From Phycisphaeraceae bacterium (GTDB taxonomy: Bacteria > Planctomycetota > Phycisphaerae > Phycisphaerales > Phycisphaeraceae), in NCBI GenBank assembly GCA_028284155.1, contig JANQSF010000080.1:1-64000 (forward strand): DNA of 64,000 nt. Reading direction: 5' to 3'. Under the pieces are notes generated by a model. It ran no database searches. It was not told where the DNA came from and saw only the letters and a program-made list of their open reading frames with translations. Shown here piece by piece: positions 8,325-16,099 of the stretch. Every line of letters begins with the position of its first letter. Positions within the stretch are counted from its first letter, which is position 1. A program made the translations under genes and the position numbers.

Positions 8325-11234
8325 CTACTTGGGATACAAGTAGCGAATAGGAATGGTCAGTCTGTCGTGCATCGGCGACTCCCAATGCAGGTGAAACATC
8401 GGGCCGTCGTACCCGAGAAACCGTTCCTTAATCTTGCCTGACGAGTTCCACTCGATGCGGATGGGAACACGCGCACCAGCTTGGAGCTGAATCGCGTCCG
8501 ACACGGACACGATGGGACTGCCGGAGATGTTGGCCTGGTGACCCTTAAACAGCGGCTTGCTCGACGCCTTTGTGTCGAGGATCAGCTTGCCGGCAATGTA
8601 AAGTTTGGCCTGGCCGGTGAGATAGATCGAGAATTGATAGTCCTCGCTAACGGGTGCTTCGATCTGTCCTTCCCAAACGACGGACAGTTTGTCGGTCGGG
8701 ACGTTGGTGTCTTTGAGTCGCTTCAGCCAGACGGCGCTGTCGTGTCCCTGGTCGTTGGTGTTGCGCGGCCCGAATCGAAAGACCGCGTCCACGTGCGTGA
8801 ATGCCTTGTCCTGGAAGCCTTGTTTGCGGTAGTAGGTGCCGGTCAGACCGGTGCCCTTGGCCGCCGCGACGGGTGACGCGCGATCCAGTCGAACTCGACC
8901 CTTCACTCGGCGGACCTTGTCCAATCCCGTGACCTCCATCACCGCGTGGTTGTTCCAATCCTGCATCAACCAGAGGACGCGCCCGTCCTTCAACTCGAAC
9001 AACTGACCACCGCCGAAATCGACGCGTTTCCACGGGTCGTAAACCCAATCCGGCAAGCCGTCTTTTGCACGCCGGTCAAGCAGGTTGCCCACGTACAAAC
9101 CGCTGTCGCGATCGAACGCGACCCCTGTTGGTTGGCCGGCACGATCGGCGGCGACGATGACGCCCTTCGCCTCACCAATGATCACGCCGGGCTGGGCGAA
9201 CACGTTCTGCTTTGTCTGCCCCGTGTGGGTCATGTGCTTGCCCGTGATGCTCCTGAGGACAGGTGATTGGGCTGATGTCCACTGCATGTACCGCGCGACC
9301 GACAACTCGATCGCCGGCCAGAAGTGGCCGTGTCGTTCGTCGCCCGGCATGCGCATCGCGCCGCGCGTTTGATGCACCGTTCCCGACTTGTCCACGTAAA
9401 TGCTGCCGTAATCCGGGTTGCGCTGCAGGACCTGCGGCAATTGCGGCCCGGTCTCAATCTTCGCGTAGTCCCAAGTCGGAATCCGATTGTTCGACCTGTG
9501 CCACCCTGCAAACCCGAGCGTGAAGAATGCGGCCGGCTCCCAACGGGGTTGGAGCCACAAGTTCCAGTTGTGATCCATCCATGAGATCGGGCGAAAGCGT
9601 TTGGCGGCGTCGGCGGGGTAAGTCACAACCTCGTTGTCGGTGCGCTGTTGGTCTTCATTCAGGTCGGTCCAGATCACGAGTTTGTCGCCCGTCTTCTGCA
9701 CCGTGCGTATCGCGCGAAGCACCTTCTTCTGTTCATCGACCACGTAGAGCCAGTGGTTGCTATTGAGGAGGTAGGTGCGGCCGCCGTGAACGCGCGGAAA
9801 CCAACGCAAGTACGGGAACCCGGCCGTGCCGCCGCCGGGCAGGCGTGGCGTAGGCGTGTAAGTGGATTGAACGGAATACCTGTTGTTGTCGTAGTCGGCG
9901 CGCATCCGAATCAAGCCGTTGACAAACGGCTCGAACCAGACGTCGGTCGGGTCGTCGGGGTTGATGATCGCGTAGTTGTAATAGCCGTTCCCGCCGAACC
10001 ACTCATTGACCACTTCACCCGTCTCGCTTTTCATGCGCGCGACGCGACGAGCGACGCCCATCTCCGCGATGAGCAGGTGACCGTGCCCGTCCGTCAGCAG
10101 GTCGTTGACGGCCGAGAAGTCGGTGGACACATACGGCGTGGGCAATCGCCCTCCCTTTCGGCCATACGTCTTGATCAGTTGTCCGGTTTTGTTGAAACGT
10201 TTGATCTGCTGTGAGTCGCCGCCGTCCCAGACAAACACGTCGCCCGTGTTCGGATCAACGCAGACCGCGTGCGGATCGACAAGCCCTTCGACCAGCGTTC
10301 CAATTTGGCCGGCTTCGGTAATGACCAAGACTTTCTTTTCACCGGACGTCACAACAACTGAACCGTCGGGATCAACGTCGACTCGGCGCGGCGATGGCAC
10401 CGCCACGCTCTTGACGCGTTGTCCGTTGTCCGGGTTGAGAAAGTGAACTTGCTGCTTGGCGACGTCGGTGGCGACGAGTGTCTTACCCCGCGCAGCCAGG
10501 TCATTGGGGCTGACAAATTGACCGGCGGGCGTGGGGATGTAGGGCCAGGTCGTTTCGACGCGGAGCGTGTCGCGGTTCAGCCGCCGGATCTTCCCGGCCC
10601 GCGTCAGGCCGAACAGTTTGCCGCCGGCGACACCGACCGATTGCAGTTCGTTGCCGTCGTACCACTGACGCGACGTCGCAAGGCGCTTCGTCAAGGCGCG
10701 GTCAAACTTCAAGATCATGTCGGGTACTTCGGTGAAGTAGCTGACAAAGTAGACGCCCGTTTCGTCGCCCGCCATTGAAGACACGGGGACGTGGTCACCT
10801 ACCCATCTCTGCCAGGGTTCGTCGGGCACGGTCGTGCCAAGGCGAAAGAGGAACTTGCTTGTGAGTCCCGGCGAGTGGATCAAGCGCCACGTGTAGTCAC
10901 CGGGCGGCATCGCTTTGCCCTGCCAGTCCAGCCCGTCCCATACAAGGCGATGCTCGCCCGCATCCTTTGATTGGCCGTGCAGCAACACGCGCAGCATGGT
11001 GCCGTCGCGGTCATAAACACCTAACGACACGCGCCCCGCTTCCGCGATCGTAAAGCGAATCGTCCTCGCTTCGGCGCGCGTCTCGTCGTCGATCCACTTC
11101 ACCGGACCGCTGTGCCACACCCAACCTGAGCCGTCGCCGCGTTGCGACCTAAGATCGGCGAGGGCTTGTGCCGAAAGAACGGCCCCGCCAATGGTCAGTG
11201 CGATGAGGGGCCTCAGATATGCATTAGGTGTCAT
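8325..11234 (-). CDS. Large secreted beta-propeller protein with C-terminal PA14 domain
   Basis: A 969-residue exported protein with a signal peptide ending near SAQALA. An early FlgD-like Ig segment (VLLHGQSKDAGEHRLVWDG) is followed by a long propeller region with NHL/SMP-30-like strands (VDVDPDGSVVV, VCVDPNTGDVFVWDGG). The C-terminus (about 800-940) is a PA14 domain: GLTGTYYRKQGF, then VVWEGQIEAPVSEDYQFSIY and KLYIAGKLILD. PA14 domains bind carbohydrate or act as surface modules, so a role in polysaccharide binding at the cell surface is plausible. No catalytic residues could be identified. It is transcribed toward the symporter and away from the TetR gene, probably from its own promoter, in a separate unit. 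Confidence 0.8.
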   Translation of the reverse strand: MTPNAYLRPLIALTIGGAVLSAQALADLRSQRGDGSGWVWHSGPVKWIDDETRAEARTIRFTIAEAGRVSLGVYDRDGTMLRVLLHGQSKDAGEHRLVWDGLDWQGKAMPPGDYTWRLIHSPGLTSKFLFRLGTTVPDEPWQRWVGDHVPVSSMAGDETGVYFVSYFTEVPDMILKFDRALTKRLATSRQWYDGNELQSVGVAGGKLFGLTRAGKIRRLNRDTLRVETTWPYIPTPAGQFVSPNDLAARGKTLVATDVAKQQVHFLNPDNGQRVKSVAVPSPRRVDVDPDGSVVVTSGEKKVLVITEAGQIGTLVEGLVDPHAVCVDPNTGDVFVWDGGDSQQIKRFNKTGQLIKTYGRKGGRLPTPYVSTDFSAVNDLLTDGHGHLLIAEMGVARRVARMKSETGEVVNEWFGGNGYYNYAIINPDDPTDVWFEPFVNGLIRMRADYDNNRYSVQSTYTPTPRLPGGGTAGFPYLRWFPRVHGGRTYLLNSNHWLYVVDEQKKVLRAIRTVQKTGDKLVIWTDLNEDQQRTDNEVVTYPADAAKRFRPISWMDHNWNLWLQPRWEPAAFFTLGFAGWHRSNNRIPTWDYAKIETGPQLPQVLQRNPDYGSIYVDKSGTVHQTRGAMRMPGDERHGHFWPAIELSVARYMQWTSAQSPVLRSITGKHMTHTGQTKQNVFAQPGVIIGEAKGVIVAADRAGQPTGVAFDRDSGLYVGNLLDRRAKDGLPDWVYDPWKRVDFGGGQLFELKDGRVLWLMQDWNNHAVMEVTGLDKVRRVKGRVRLDRASPVAAAKGTGLTGTYYRKQGFQDKAFTHVDAVFRFGPRNTNDQGHDSAVWLKRLKDTNVPTDKLSVVWEGQIEAPVSEDYQFSIYLTGQAKLYIAGKLILDTKASSKPLFKGHQANISGSPIVSVSDAIQLQAGARVPIRIEWNSSGKIKERFLGYDGPMFHLHWESPMHDRLTIPIRYLYPK

Positions 11235-11396
11235 TCGATACCTCCGAAAGCCAACTCGAAGCGCTATAAGATATCGTCAGCCTTGATGCCCAGCCCATCA
11301 CCAAACGTGACCCGAGTATTCTCTCGAAGCACGTGCGCAGCGGCAGCGATCGCGACCGAATGGCTCTGGATCGTGATTGGTGAGTTGCTCGCATGG

Positions 11397-12041
11397 TCAT
11401 GCTTGCAGCCCGCAGAGAAACACGTCCAAAAGGTAGTCCGCGAGTGCCGGCGTCAGCCGGGTCGCCGCGTCGGGTTGGCGGGACAGGATGTTGATGTGCT
11501 GATCGACCAGGCAGCAGAACGCCAGTGTCGCCGCGTCCGAGTCGTCGCCGCGCAGCACGCCAGTATTCAAGCCTTCCTCGACCACTTCGCGCGCCAGGAG
11601 ATACCGGATGCCCGAGAGGTATTGCATTAACTCCTGCACGGCTTCGACCGGCGGGCCGAAGTAGGTCTGGAACATCAGGCGGGTCGCGTTCAGGTCGGCG
11701 GCGGTGCCGGCGAACGATGTGCGGATGTAAGCCCGCAGCCGTTCGACGCAACCGTCAGCCGACGCCATCGCGGCCTTGATATCGGCAAAGCTGCGCTCGT
11801 AGTGCTGCGTGACCAACTGTTGGAACAGGTCTTCCTTGTTCTTGAAGTAGTAGTACAGCACGGGCTGCGTCACGCCCGCGGCGTCGATAATCTGACGCAC
11901 ACTCGTGGCGCTGTAGCCACGCTGCGCGAACAGGGCCAGAGCGCTATCAAGCACGCGTTGCTTCGAGTCGGACGGCGGTCTTGACCGTTCGCCTGCGCGT
12001 TCGTCAAGTTGCTGTGATGCTGAGGTCACCGGCCTTCTCAA
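11397..12041 (-). CDS. TetR/AcrR-family transcriptional regulator
   Basis: A 214-residue regulator. The N-terminal DNA-binding domain (about 25-75) has the family signature: RVLDSALALFAQRGYSATSVRQI, then AAGVTQPVLYYYFKNKEDL. The C-terminal ligand domain is all-helical and resembles TetR_C-type domains. The start codon is probably TTG, overlapping the upstream stop in TTGA; a GTG twelve bases further in is the alternative. This overlap couples it to the redoxin/cytochrome fusion gene, so it probably controls that gene through the palindrome at 13961-13972 (inference). The inducer is unknown. Confidence 0.88.
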   Translation of the reverse strand: MRRPVTSASQQLDERAGERSRPPSDSKQRVLDSALALFAQRGYSATSVRQIIDAAGVTQPVLYYYFKNKEDLFQQLVTQHYERSFADIKAAMASADGCVERLRAYIRTSFAGTAADLNATRLMFQTYFGPPVEAVQELMQYLSGIRYLLAREVVEEGLNTGVLRGDDSDAATLAFCCLVDQHINILSRQPDAATRLTPALADYLLDVFLCGLQA

Positions 12042-13933
12042 TCCTTGACCTTCGCGCGCGGCTGCCGAAGATCGTATTGCACGTTATGATGAATGACGTG
12101 GATCAGGTCTTCCACCTTATCCGACGTGAGCAGGAAGAAGCAGAACAACATCTCGTCGGTCGTCTCGTCGCCCCACGTCACGCGCTGCGGCGGGCTGCTG
12201 GGGTTCGACGGGTTGTCCTCCGAATTGTCGTAGATCGCCTCGACTTCGAGCACCGTGTCGGCTGGCAGCTTGAACGGCTTCTCGTAGTAGTACTCGTCCT
12301 GCCAGTTGTAGTCCCAGCGGGCGACGTCGATCAGCGTGACCTTCTTGCCGCTGGGCAGTGCGGCTGTCACCTTCATTGACTTGCCCAGCAGGTGCATATG
12401 CGGCACAACGCCGACCATGGTGACGGGGCGCGGAAGTTTGTAACGCGCGGTCCGCCTGTAGTTGCGTTCGCCGGCCGGGATGTCCATCTGGTAGTTGGCC
12501 ATCCAGATGCTGCCGACGAGTTTGCCCTTCTCGGACAGCGACTGCGCGACGGGCTTGTCGACGAAGTAGATGCCAACCGTCGATTGATCGACCTCCACCT
12601 TCCCGGTGGGGTGGTAGTGCACCTGGATGACCAGGTCGGAGCCTTTCTTGAGGTACCGACCCATGTCGTTGGGCAGACGCCGCGGCGTGTTACCGACCGA
12701 CCAGCCGCCGATCGCCCCGGACGGCGCGAACTGCGGGCCGCCGAAGCTGTGGTAGCCTGGCTCGGGCGTGGCCGCGTCGAGCTTGCGGGCTGCGCCGCTG
12801 TCGTCGAGGAACAGCACGGCGTGATGCACGACGCGCTTGTTGCCCGGCAGGAACTCGACCGCCGCGACCAGCTTGTCTTCAGGCACATCGAGCGGCAGGA
12901 CGAAATACTGGAAAAGGTCAGGGCCGTCGGCCCGCACGGTGAACGGCTTGGGCATCTTGACGACCAGATCGGGCTTGCCCAGCCGCCAACCCTCCGCGAA
13001 CGGCGGCGCTGGCGGCAGGTCATCCGCGTTGCCCTCAGCCCTTCCGCCGTCGAACCATTGCTGCAACAGGTTCAACTCTTGATCGGTCAGGCGACGGTCG
13101 CCCACAAACTTCGCGTGACTCGCGGTCGGCATCCAAGGCGGCATGATCCGACGTGTCGTGACGCGCAGGATCTGTCGGCCGCGCTTCGCGACCTGCTCAT
13201 AGTTGGTCAGCGCGAACGGTGCGACCTGCCCGGGGCGGTGACAGTTCATGCAACGCGCGTGGATGATCGGCGCGATGTCGCGGTTGTAGGTGACCTTTGC
13301 GGCCTTGGGCGAGTTGGCTGGCAACGACTCGAACACGCAACCGACCGGTTCCGTCACGGCCACTCTGATCGGCTTGCCAGTCAGCAACGCGTCGACCGCG
13401 TCTGACAGGTAGTGCGTCTGCACGTTCGGGCGACGCCGACCGATGTCGCGGTAAGCGTCGTCAATCTTCCCGCGGTACACAAGGACGCCCTTCGCGTCGA
13501 GCACGAACGCTTCGGGCACGACCTTCACCTTCAGCACGGACGCCAACTGTTGCGACGCGTCGAACAGGACCGGAAATGAAAGCTTGTACTCCCGCGCGTG
13601 CGTCGCCGCGGCCTTGCGCGTCGTGGACGGGTCGGCGATGACACCGAAAAACTCAACCCCGCCCTTACGCCGCAACTTGATAGACAATTCGCTGAGCGTC
13701 TTCGAGTAACTGTTCGAGACCGGACACTCGGTCGAGAGGAAGACAAACACCCGCACCCGCCCCGCCTCGTTGCTGTTCATGTCCCAGACCTTGCCGTCCA
13801 GATCGACCAAGGGAAACGCGGTGACGACTGGGAGGCCGGCCCGCTCGTCGTGGGCCCAGGCCGACGCCGATGCAACCAGCATTATGGAAACGCAAATACC
13901 TGAAATAACAAACCTTACAAGTGATTGGCGCAT
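12038..13933 (-). CDS. Secreted redoxin/haem c/copper-monooxygenase-like fusion protein
   Basis: A 631-residue exported protein with three modules. After a signal peptide ending in SASAWA, residues 35-185 form an AhpC/TSA-type redoxin with the peroxidatic-type Cys70 in STECPVSNSY. A haem c site, CMNCH (228-232), follows with a PPWMP motif typical of PVC cytochromes. The C-terminal half resembles copper type II ascorbate-dependent monooxygenases (PHM-like): HHAVLFLDD, VHYHPTGK and PHMHLLGK supply candidate copper-binding histidines. The combination suggests a periplasmic oxidoreductase, but substrate and activity are unknown. The ATG at 13933 begins the signal peptide and has GGAG upstream; the frame is open to 13957. 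It is the first gene of a pair with the TetR regulator. Confidence 0.82.
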   Translation of the reverse strand: MRQSLVRFVISGICVSIMLVASASAWAHDERAGLPVVTAFPLVDLDGKVWDMNSNEAGRVRVFVFLSTECPVSNSYSKTLSELSIKLRRKGGVEFFGVIADPSTTRKAAATHAREYKLSFPVLFDASQQLASVLKVKVVPEAFVLDAKGVLVYRGKIDDAYRDIGRRRPNVQTHYLSDAVDALLTGKPIRVAVTEPVGCVFESLPANSPKAAKVTYNRDIAPIIHARCMNCHRPGQVAPFALTNYEQVAKRGRQILRVTTRRIMPPWMPTASHAKFVGDRRLTDQELNLLQQWFDGGRAEGNADDLPPAPPFAEGWRLGKPDLVVKMPKPFTVRADGPDLFQYFVLPLDVPEDKLVAAVEFLPGNKRVVHHAVLFLDDSGAARKLDAATPEPGYHSFGGPQFAPSGAIGGWSVGNTPRRLPNDMGRYLKKGSDLVIQVHYHPTGKVEVDQSTVGIYFVDKPVAQSLSEKGKLVGSIWMANYQMDIPAGERNYRRTARYKLPRPVTMVGVVPHMHLLGKSMKVTAALPSGKKVTLIDVARWDYNWQDEYYYEKPFKLPADTVLEVEAIYDNSEDNPSNPSSPPQRVTWGDETTDEMLFCFFLLTSDKVEDLIHVIHHNVQYDLRQPRAKVKD

Positions 13934-13960
13934 CTCAAGGACTCCGGCAACGTGCATACC

Positions 13961-13972
13961 TAACGGCCGTTA
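13961..13972. promoter_or_regulatory. Perfect 12-bp palindrome in the redoxin-tetR promoter, probable TetR operator
   Basis: TAACGGCCGTTA lies 27 bp upstream of the redoxin-fusion start. It overlaps a possible -10 (TATAAC on the minus strand, 13969-13974). TetR-family regulators bind short palindromes of this kind in their own promoters. No convincing -35 was found. Confidence 0.5.
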
Positions 13973-14010
13973 TAATCTACGGTGCGAGTCACAGGTTGGT
14001 TGCGGGTTCG

Positions 14011-14331
14011 TTACCAAAACGCTGAAAAAAAACCTTTCCAGCCAATATGGGCGGCTGGATTCTCTGCCAAACCCCGGATCAATACCTCAGGAGGGGCCAA
14101 CTCCAAACCCTCTACCAATTGAAGACCGTGGTAGACGTCGGGCGGCACGAGTTCGTGAGCGCCGCCCCACTTGAAGACGCGCTTGATGCGGCACACCTGC
14201 TTGTTAATCACCGACCGGCACCACCCTCGGTCGATCATCCCCTGACAGACGGCGCGCAGGTCGCCCGGCCCGATCAACGCGGACGGCGTGTCCGCGTACA
14301 CCTCTACTTGCCTTGGCGCACCTGGAGCCAT
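14011..14331 (-). pseudogene. Remnant of a tyrosine-recombinase/phage-type integrase (core-binding domain only)
   Basis: A 106-codon open frame whose middle matches the SAM-like core-binding region of planctomycete site-specific integrases: GPGDLRAVCQGMID, then SVINKQVCRIKRVFKW and HELVPPDVYHGLQ. Homology seems to start abruptly near YADTPS. The C-terminal catalytic domain with the Arg-His-Arg-Tyr residues is absent; after LELAPPEV the frame runs into unrelated sequence. No N-terminal part was found in the 120 bp upstream. It is therefore a broken gene. It lies in the 520-bp gap between the redoxin unit and the nitrate-reductase operon. Apart from this relic, the redoxin promoter and a 15-bp dyad at 14399, nothing else was seen in that gap. 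Confidence 0.7.
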
Positions 14332-14398
14332 CTACGTTGTCTAGTAGATGGTGACGTTACATTCCGTGCAACTTTCATCCCTTGTGTGTCCGTTCCCT

Positions 14399-14413
14399 GT
14401 GGTCGTATTCCAC
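14399..14413. repeat. Dyad GTGGTCGTATTCCAC beside the integrase relic
   Basis: This 15-bp sequence has arms GTGG/CCAC. It matches 13 of 15 positions of GTGGTCGAATACCAC at 34048-34062, inside direct-repeat copy 1. It lies between the recombinase relic and the end of the nitrate-reductase operon. It may be a recombinase binding site, but a chance match of a short motif cannot be excluded. Confidence 0.35.
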
Positions 14414-14454
14414 GGTGTTAGGAGTTCAGTGCAAGTGTGCTGAAATTCACGTGG

Positions 14455-15423
14455 CTAACCTCCGATGGCGGTCATCACGCCAACACCGACGGCAGGATGT
14501 TCAAGCGGCTTGCTGTTAAGTGCCTCCCCTAGACGCCGGTCTAACTCCGTGCGGCTCAACACAGGCCGAAGTGCCGGCAGTACGCTTCCGGCGGGATGAT
14601 CGAGCAAACACGGGTACAACTCACCTCGGGAACCGATTCTGATCCGATCGCACTGGCTACAGAAGGGGCAACTCATGGCGCTGATAAAGCCAATCTTGGC
14701 TATGCGACCGTCCACCAATTCCGCGCGGTAGGACAACGCCGACTCGCCCCCTCGCGACTCCCGCGTCCAGGTTTTAACGAGCGACCGCAGACGAGAGCTG
14801 ATCTCCTCCTGTGAAACAAACCTCTGCTTCCACTGGGCAGCTAATGGCCCCATCGGCATTAGCTCAATAAAGCGGATCGCACATCCCTCGCCGGCGGCAA
14901 AGGTCACCAGTTCGCCGATCTCATCTTCATTCTGACCGCGTACGACAACGGTGTTTAACCTGATTGGAGCCATCCCCGCGCGCCGGGCCGACTGAATACC
15001 CGACATGACCCGTGAAAGGCCGTCGACGCCGGTTATCGCGGCGAACCGCACCGGGTCAAGTGAATCAAGACTGATGTTCACACGTCGGAGCCCCGCACTC
15101 GCCAGGGCTTTGGCACGGTGTTCCAGGTTCAAGGCATTGGTCGTCATGGCGAGGTCTTCAACTTGGTCGATCTTTGCAATCGCTTGAACGATGCGTACCA
15201 AGTCGTCACGGTTGGTCGGCTCACCACCTGTCAGTCGGACCTTGCGTACGCCGTGCCGCGTCGCCAAGTGCTCGACCAGAGCCTGGATCTCGCCAACAGT
15301 CAGTTCGTCGTCACGATCCTGGCTGTGCCATCCGAACGGTCGGCAATACGTGCATCGCATGGCGCAGGCGCCGGTCAGGGACAGACGCAGGTATCGGATC
15401 GGTCTGCTGTAACGGTCTTGCAT
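14455..15423 (-). CDS. moaA: GTP 3',8-cyclase MoaA, molybdenum cofactor biosynthesis
   Basis: A 322-residue radical-SAM enzyme that catalyses the first step of molybdopterin synthesis, GTP to 3',8-cyclo-GTP, in the cytoplasm. The N-terminal radical-SAM cluster motif is C20-x3-C24-x2-C27 (GACAMRCTYCRP). The second [4Fe-4S] site is CPFCSQC followed by a third Cys in LYPCL. The protein ends in Gly-Gly, the diagnostic MoaA tail. The ATG at 15423 fits the usual start just before DRYSRPIRYLRLS; a GTG at 15435 is an alternative. It is the last gene of the nitrate-reductase operon, so it probably ensures cofactor supply for NapA. No other moa/moe genes are present in the window. Confidence 0.9.
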   Translation of the reverse strand: MQDRYSRPIRYLRLSLTGACAMRCTYCRPFGWHSQDRDDELTVGEIQALVEHLATRHGVRKVRLTGGEPTNRDDLVRIVQAIAKIDQVEDLAMTTNALNLEHRAKALASAGLRRVNISLDSLDPVRFAAITGVDGLSRVMSGIQSARRAGMAPIRLNTVVVRGQNEDEIGELVTFAAGEGCAIRFIELMPMGPLAAQWKQRFVSQEEISSRLRSLVKTWTRESRGGESALSYRAELVDGRIAKIGFISAMSCPFCSQCDRIRIGSRGELYPCLLDHPAGSVLPALRPVLSRTELDRRLGEALNSKPLEHPAVGVGVMTAIGG

Positions 15424-15447
15424 GCCAATCGTCACTTTCCGAGTCGG

Positions 15448-16089
15448 TCAACAACGGGGGGCACTGTCTGACTCGGCACGACCCATCGATGGTGTCGCAC
15501 CCCGACGCGGTGCATCCGTCGTCGTGATCGCGTTCGCGGGGCAGAGGTAGTCACAGACGCCGCAGCCGACGCACCGCGATTCATCGACCTGCGGCCAACC
15601 GCGGTCGTCGAAGCGGATCGCCTCTCCGCGTAGGGGACACCGCGTGACGCAATAGTCGCAAGGCTGCCCCATGGCCTGGTAACACTTATTCAATTCAATG
15701 ACCGCCAGGCCCATGCGAGCGTCTGCCCGATCGATCGGTTGCAGCGCTCCGGTTTCACAAGCGGCAATGCAGGGCGTGTCTTCACACAGGTAGCAAGGCG
15801 ACTCGCTCGGGATGATCGCCGGCGTTTGGCTGGCCGCCCCAAACTCCCCACCAAGCCGACGGATCGAATCGTAAGGACAGGCCTCCAGGCAATCGGTGCA
15901 TCGCGTGCATGCATTTAGAAATGCCGGCCCGTCAAGAGCACCGGGCGGTCGAAGGTACGCGGCGCGAGTTACGGGGCGTGGGGCTACACCGGTCGATGCT
16001 GTCTTTCCCGCCGAGGACGCGGCGCGTGCGACAGCTTGTTGCAGCGACGAGGCAAGGCCTGAAAAGAACTGACGACGTGTTCGGTCCAT
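15448..16089 (-). CDS. NapF/NapG-like polyferredoxin with Tat-type leader (third of the operon)
   Basis: A 213-residue protein with four [4Fe-4S] binding motifs: CTRCTDCLEACP, CYLCEDTPCIAAC, a spaced CYQAMGQPCDYCVTRCP and CVGCGVCDYLCP. The N-terminus has a twin-arginine motif (RTRRQFF) followed by a weakly hydrophobic segment, so folded export is likely. Family members carry electrons between NapH-type membrane proteins and the nitrate reductase or quinol pool. It lies 10 bp after the YHS/NapH-like gene and 24 bp before moaA. The ATG at 16089 is chosen because it starts the Tat leader; the frame is open to 16167 without plausible protein sequence. Confidence 0.82.
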   Translation of the reverse strand: MDRTRRQFFSGLASSLQQAVARAASSAGKTASTGVAPRPVTRAAYLRPPGALDGPAFLNACTRCTDCLEACPYDSIRRLGGEFGAASQTPAIIPSESPCYLCEDTPCIAACETGALQPIDRADARMGLAVIELNKCYQAMGQPCDYCVTRCPLRGEAIRFDDRGWPQVDESRCVGCGVCDYLCPANAITTTDAPRRGATPSMGRAESDSAPRC

Positions 16090-16099
16090 GGGATTCCGC

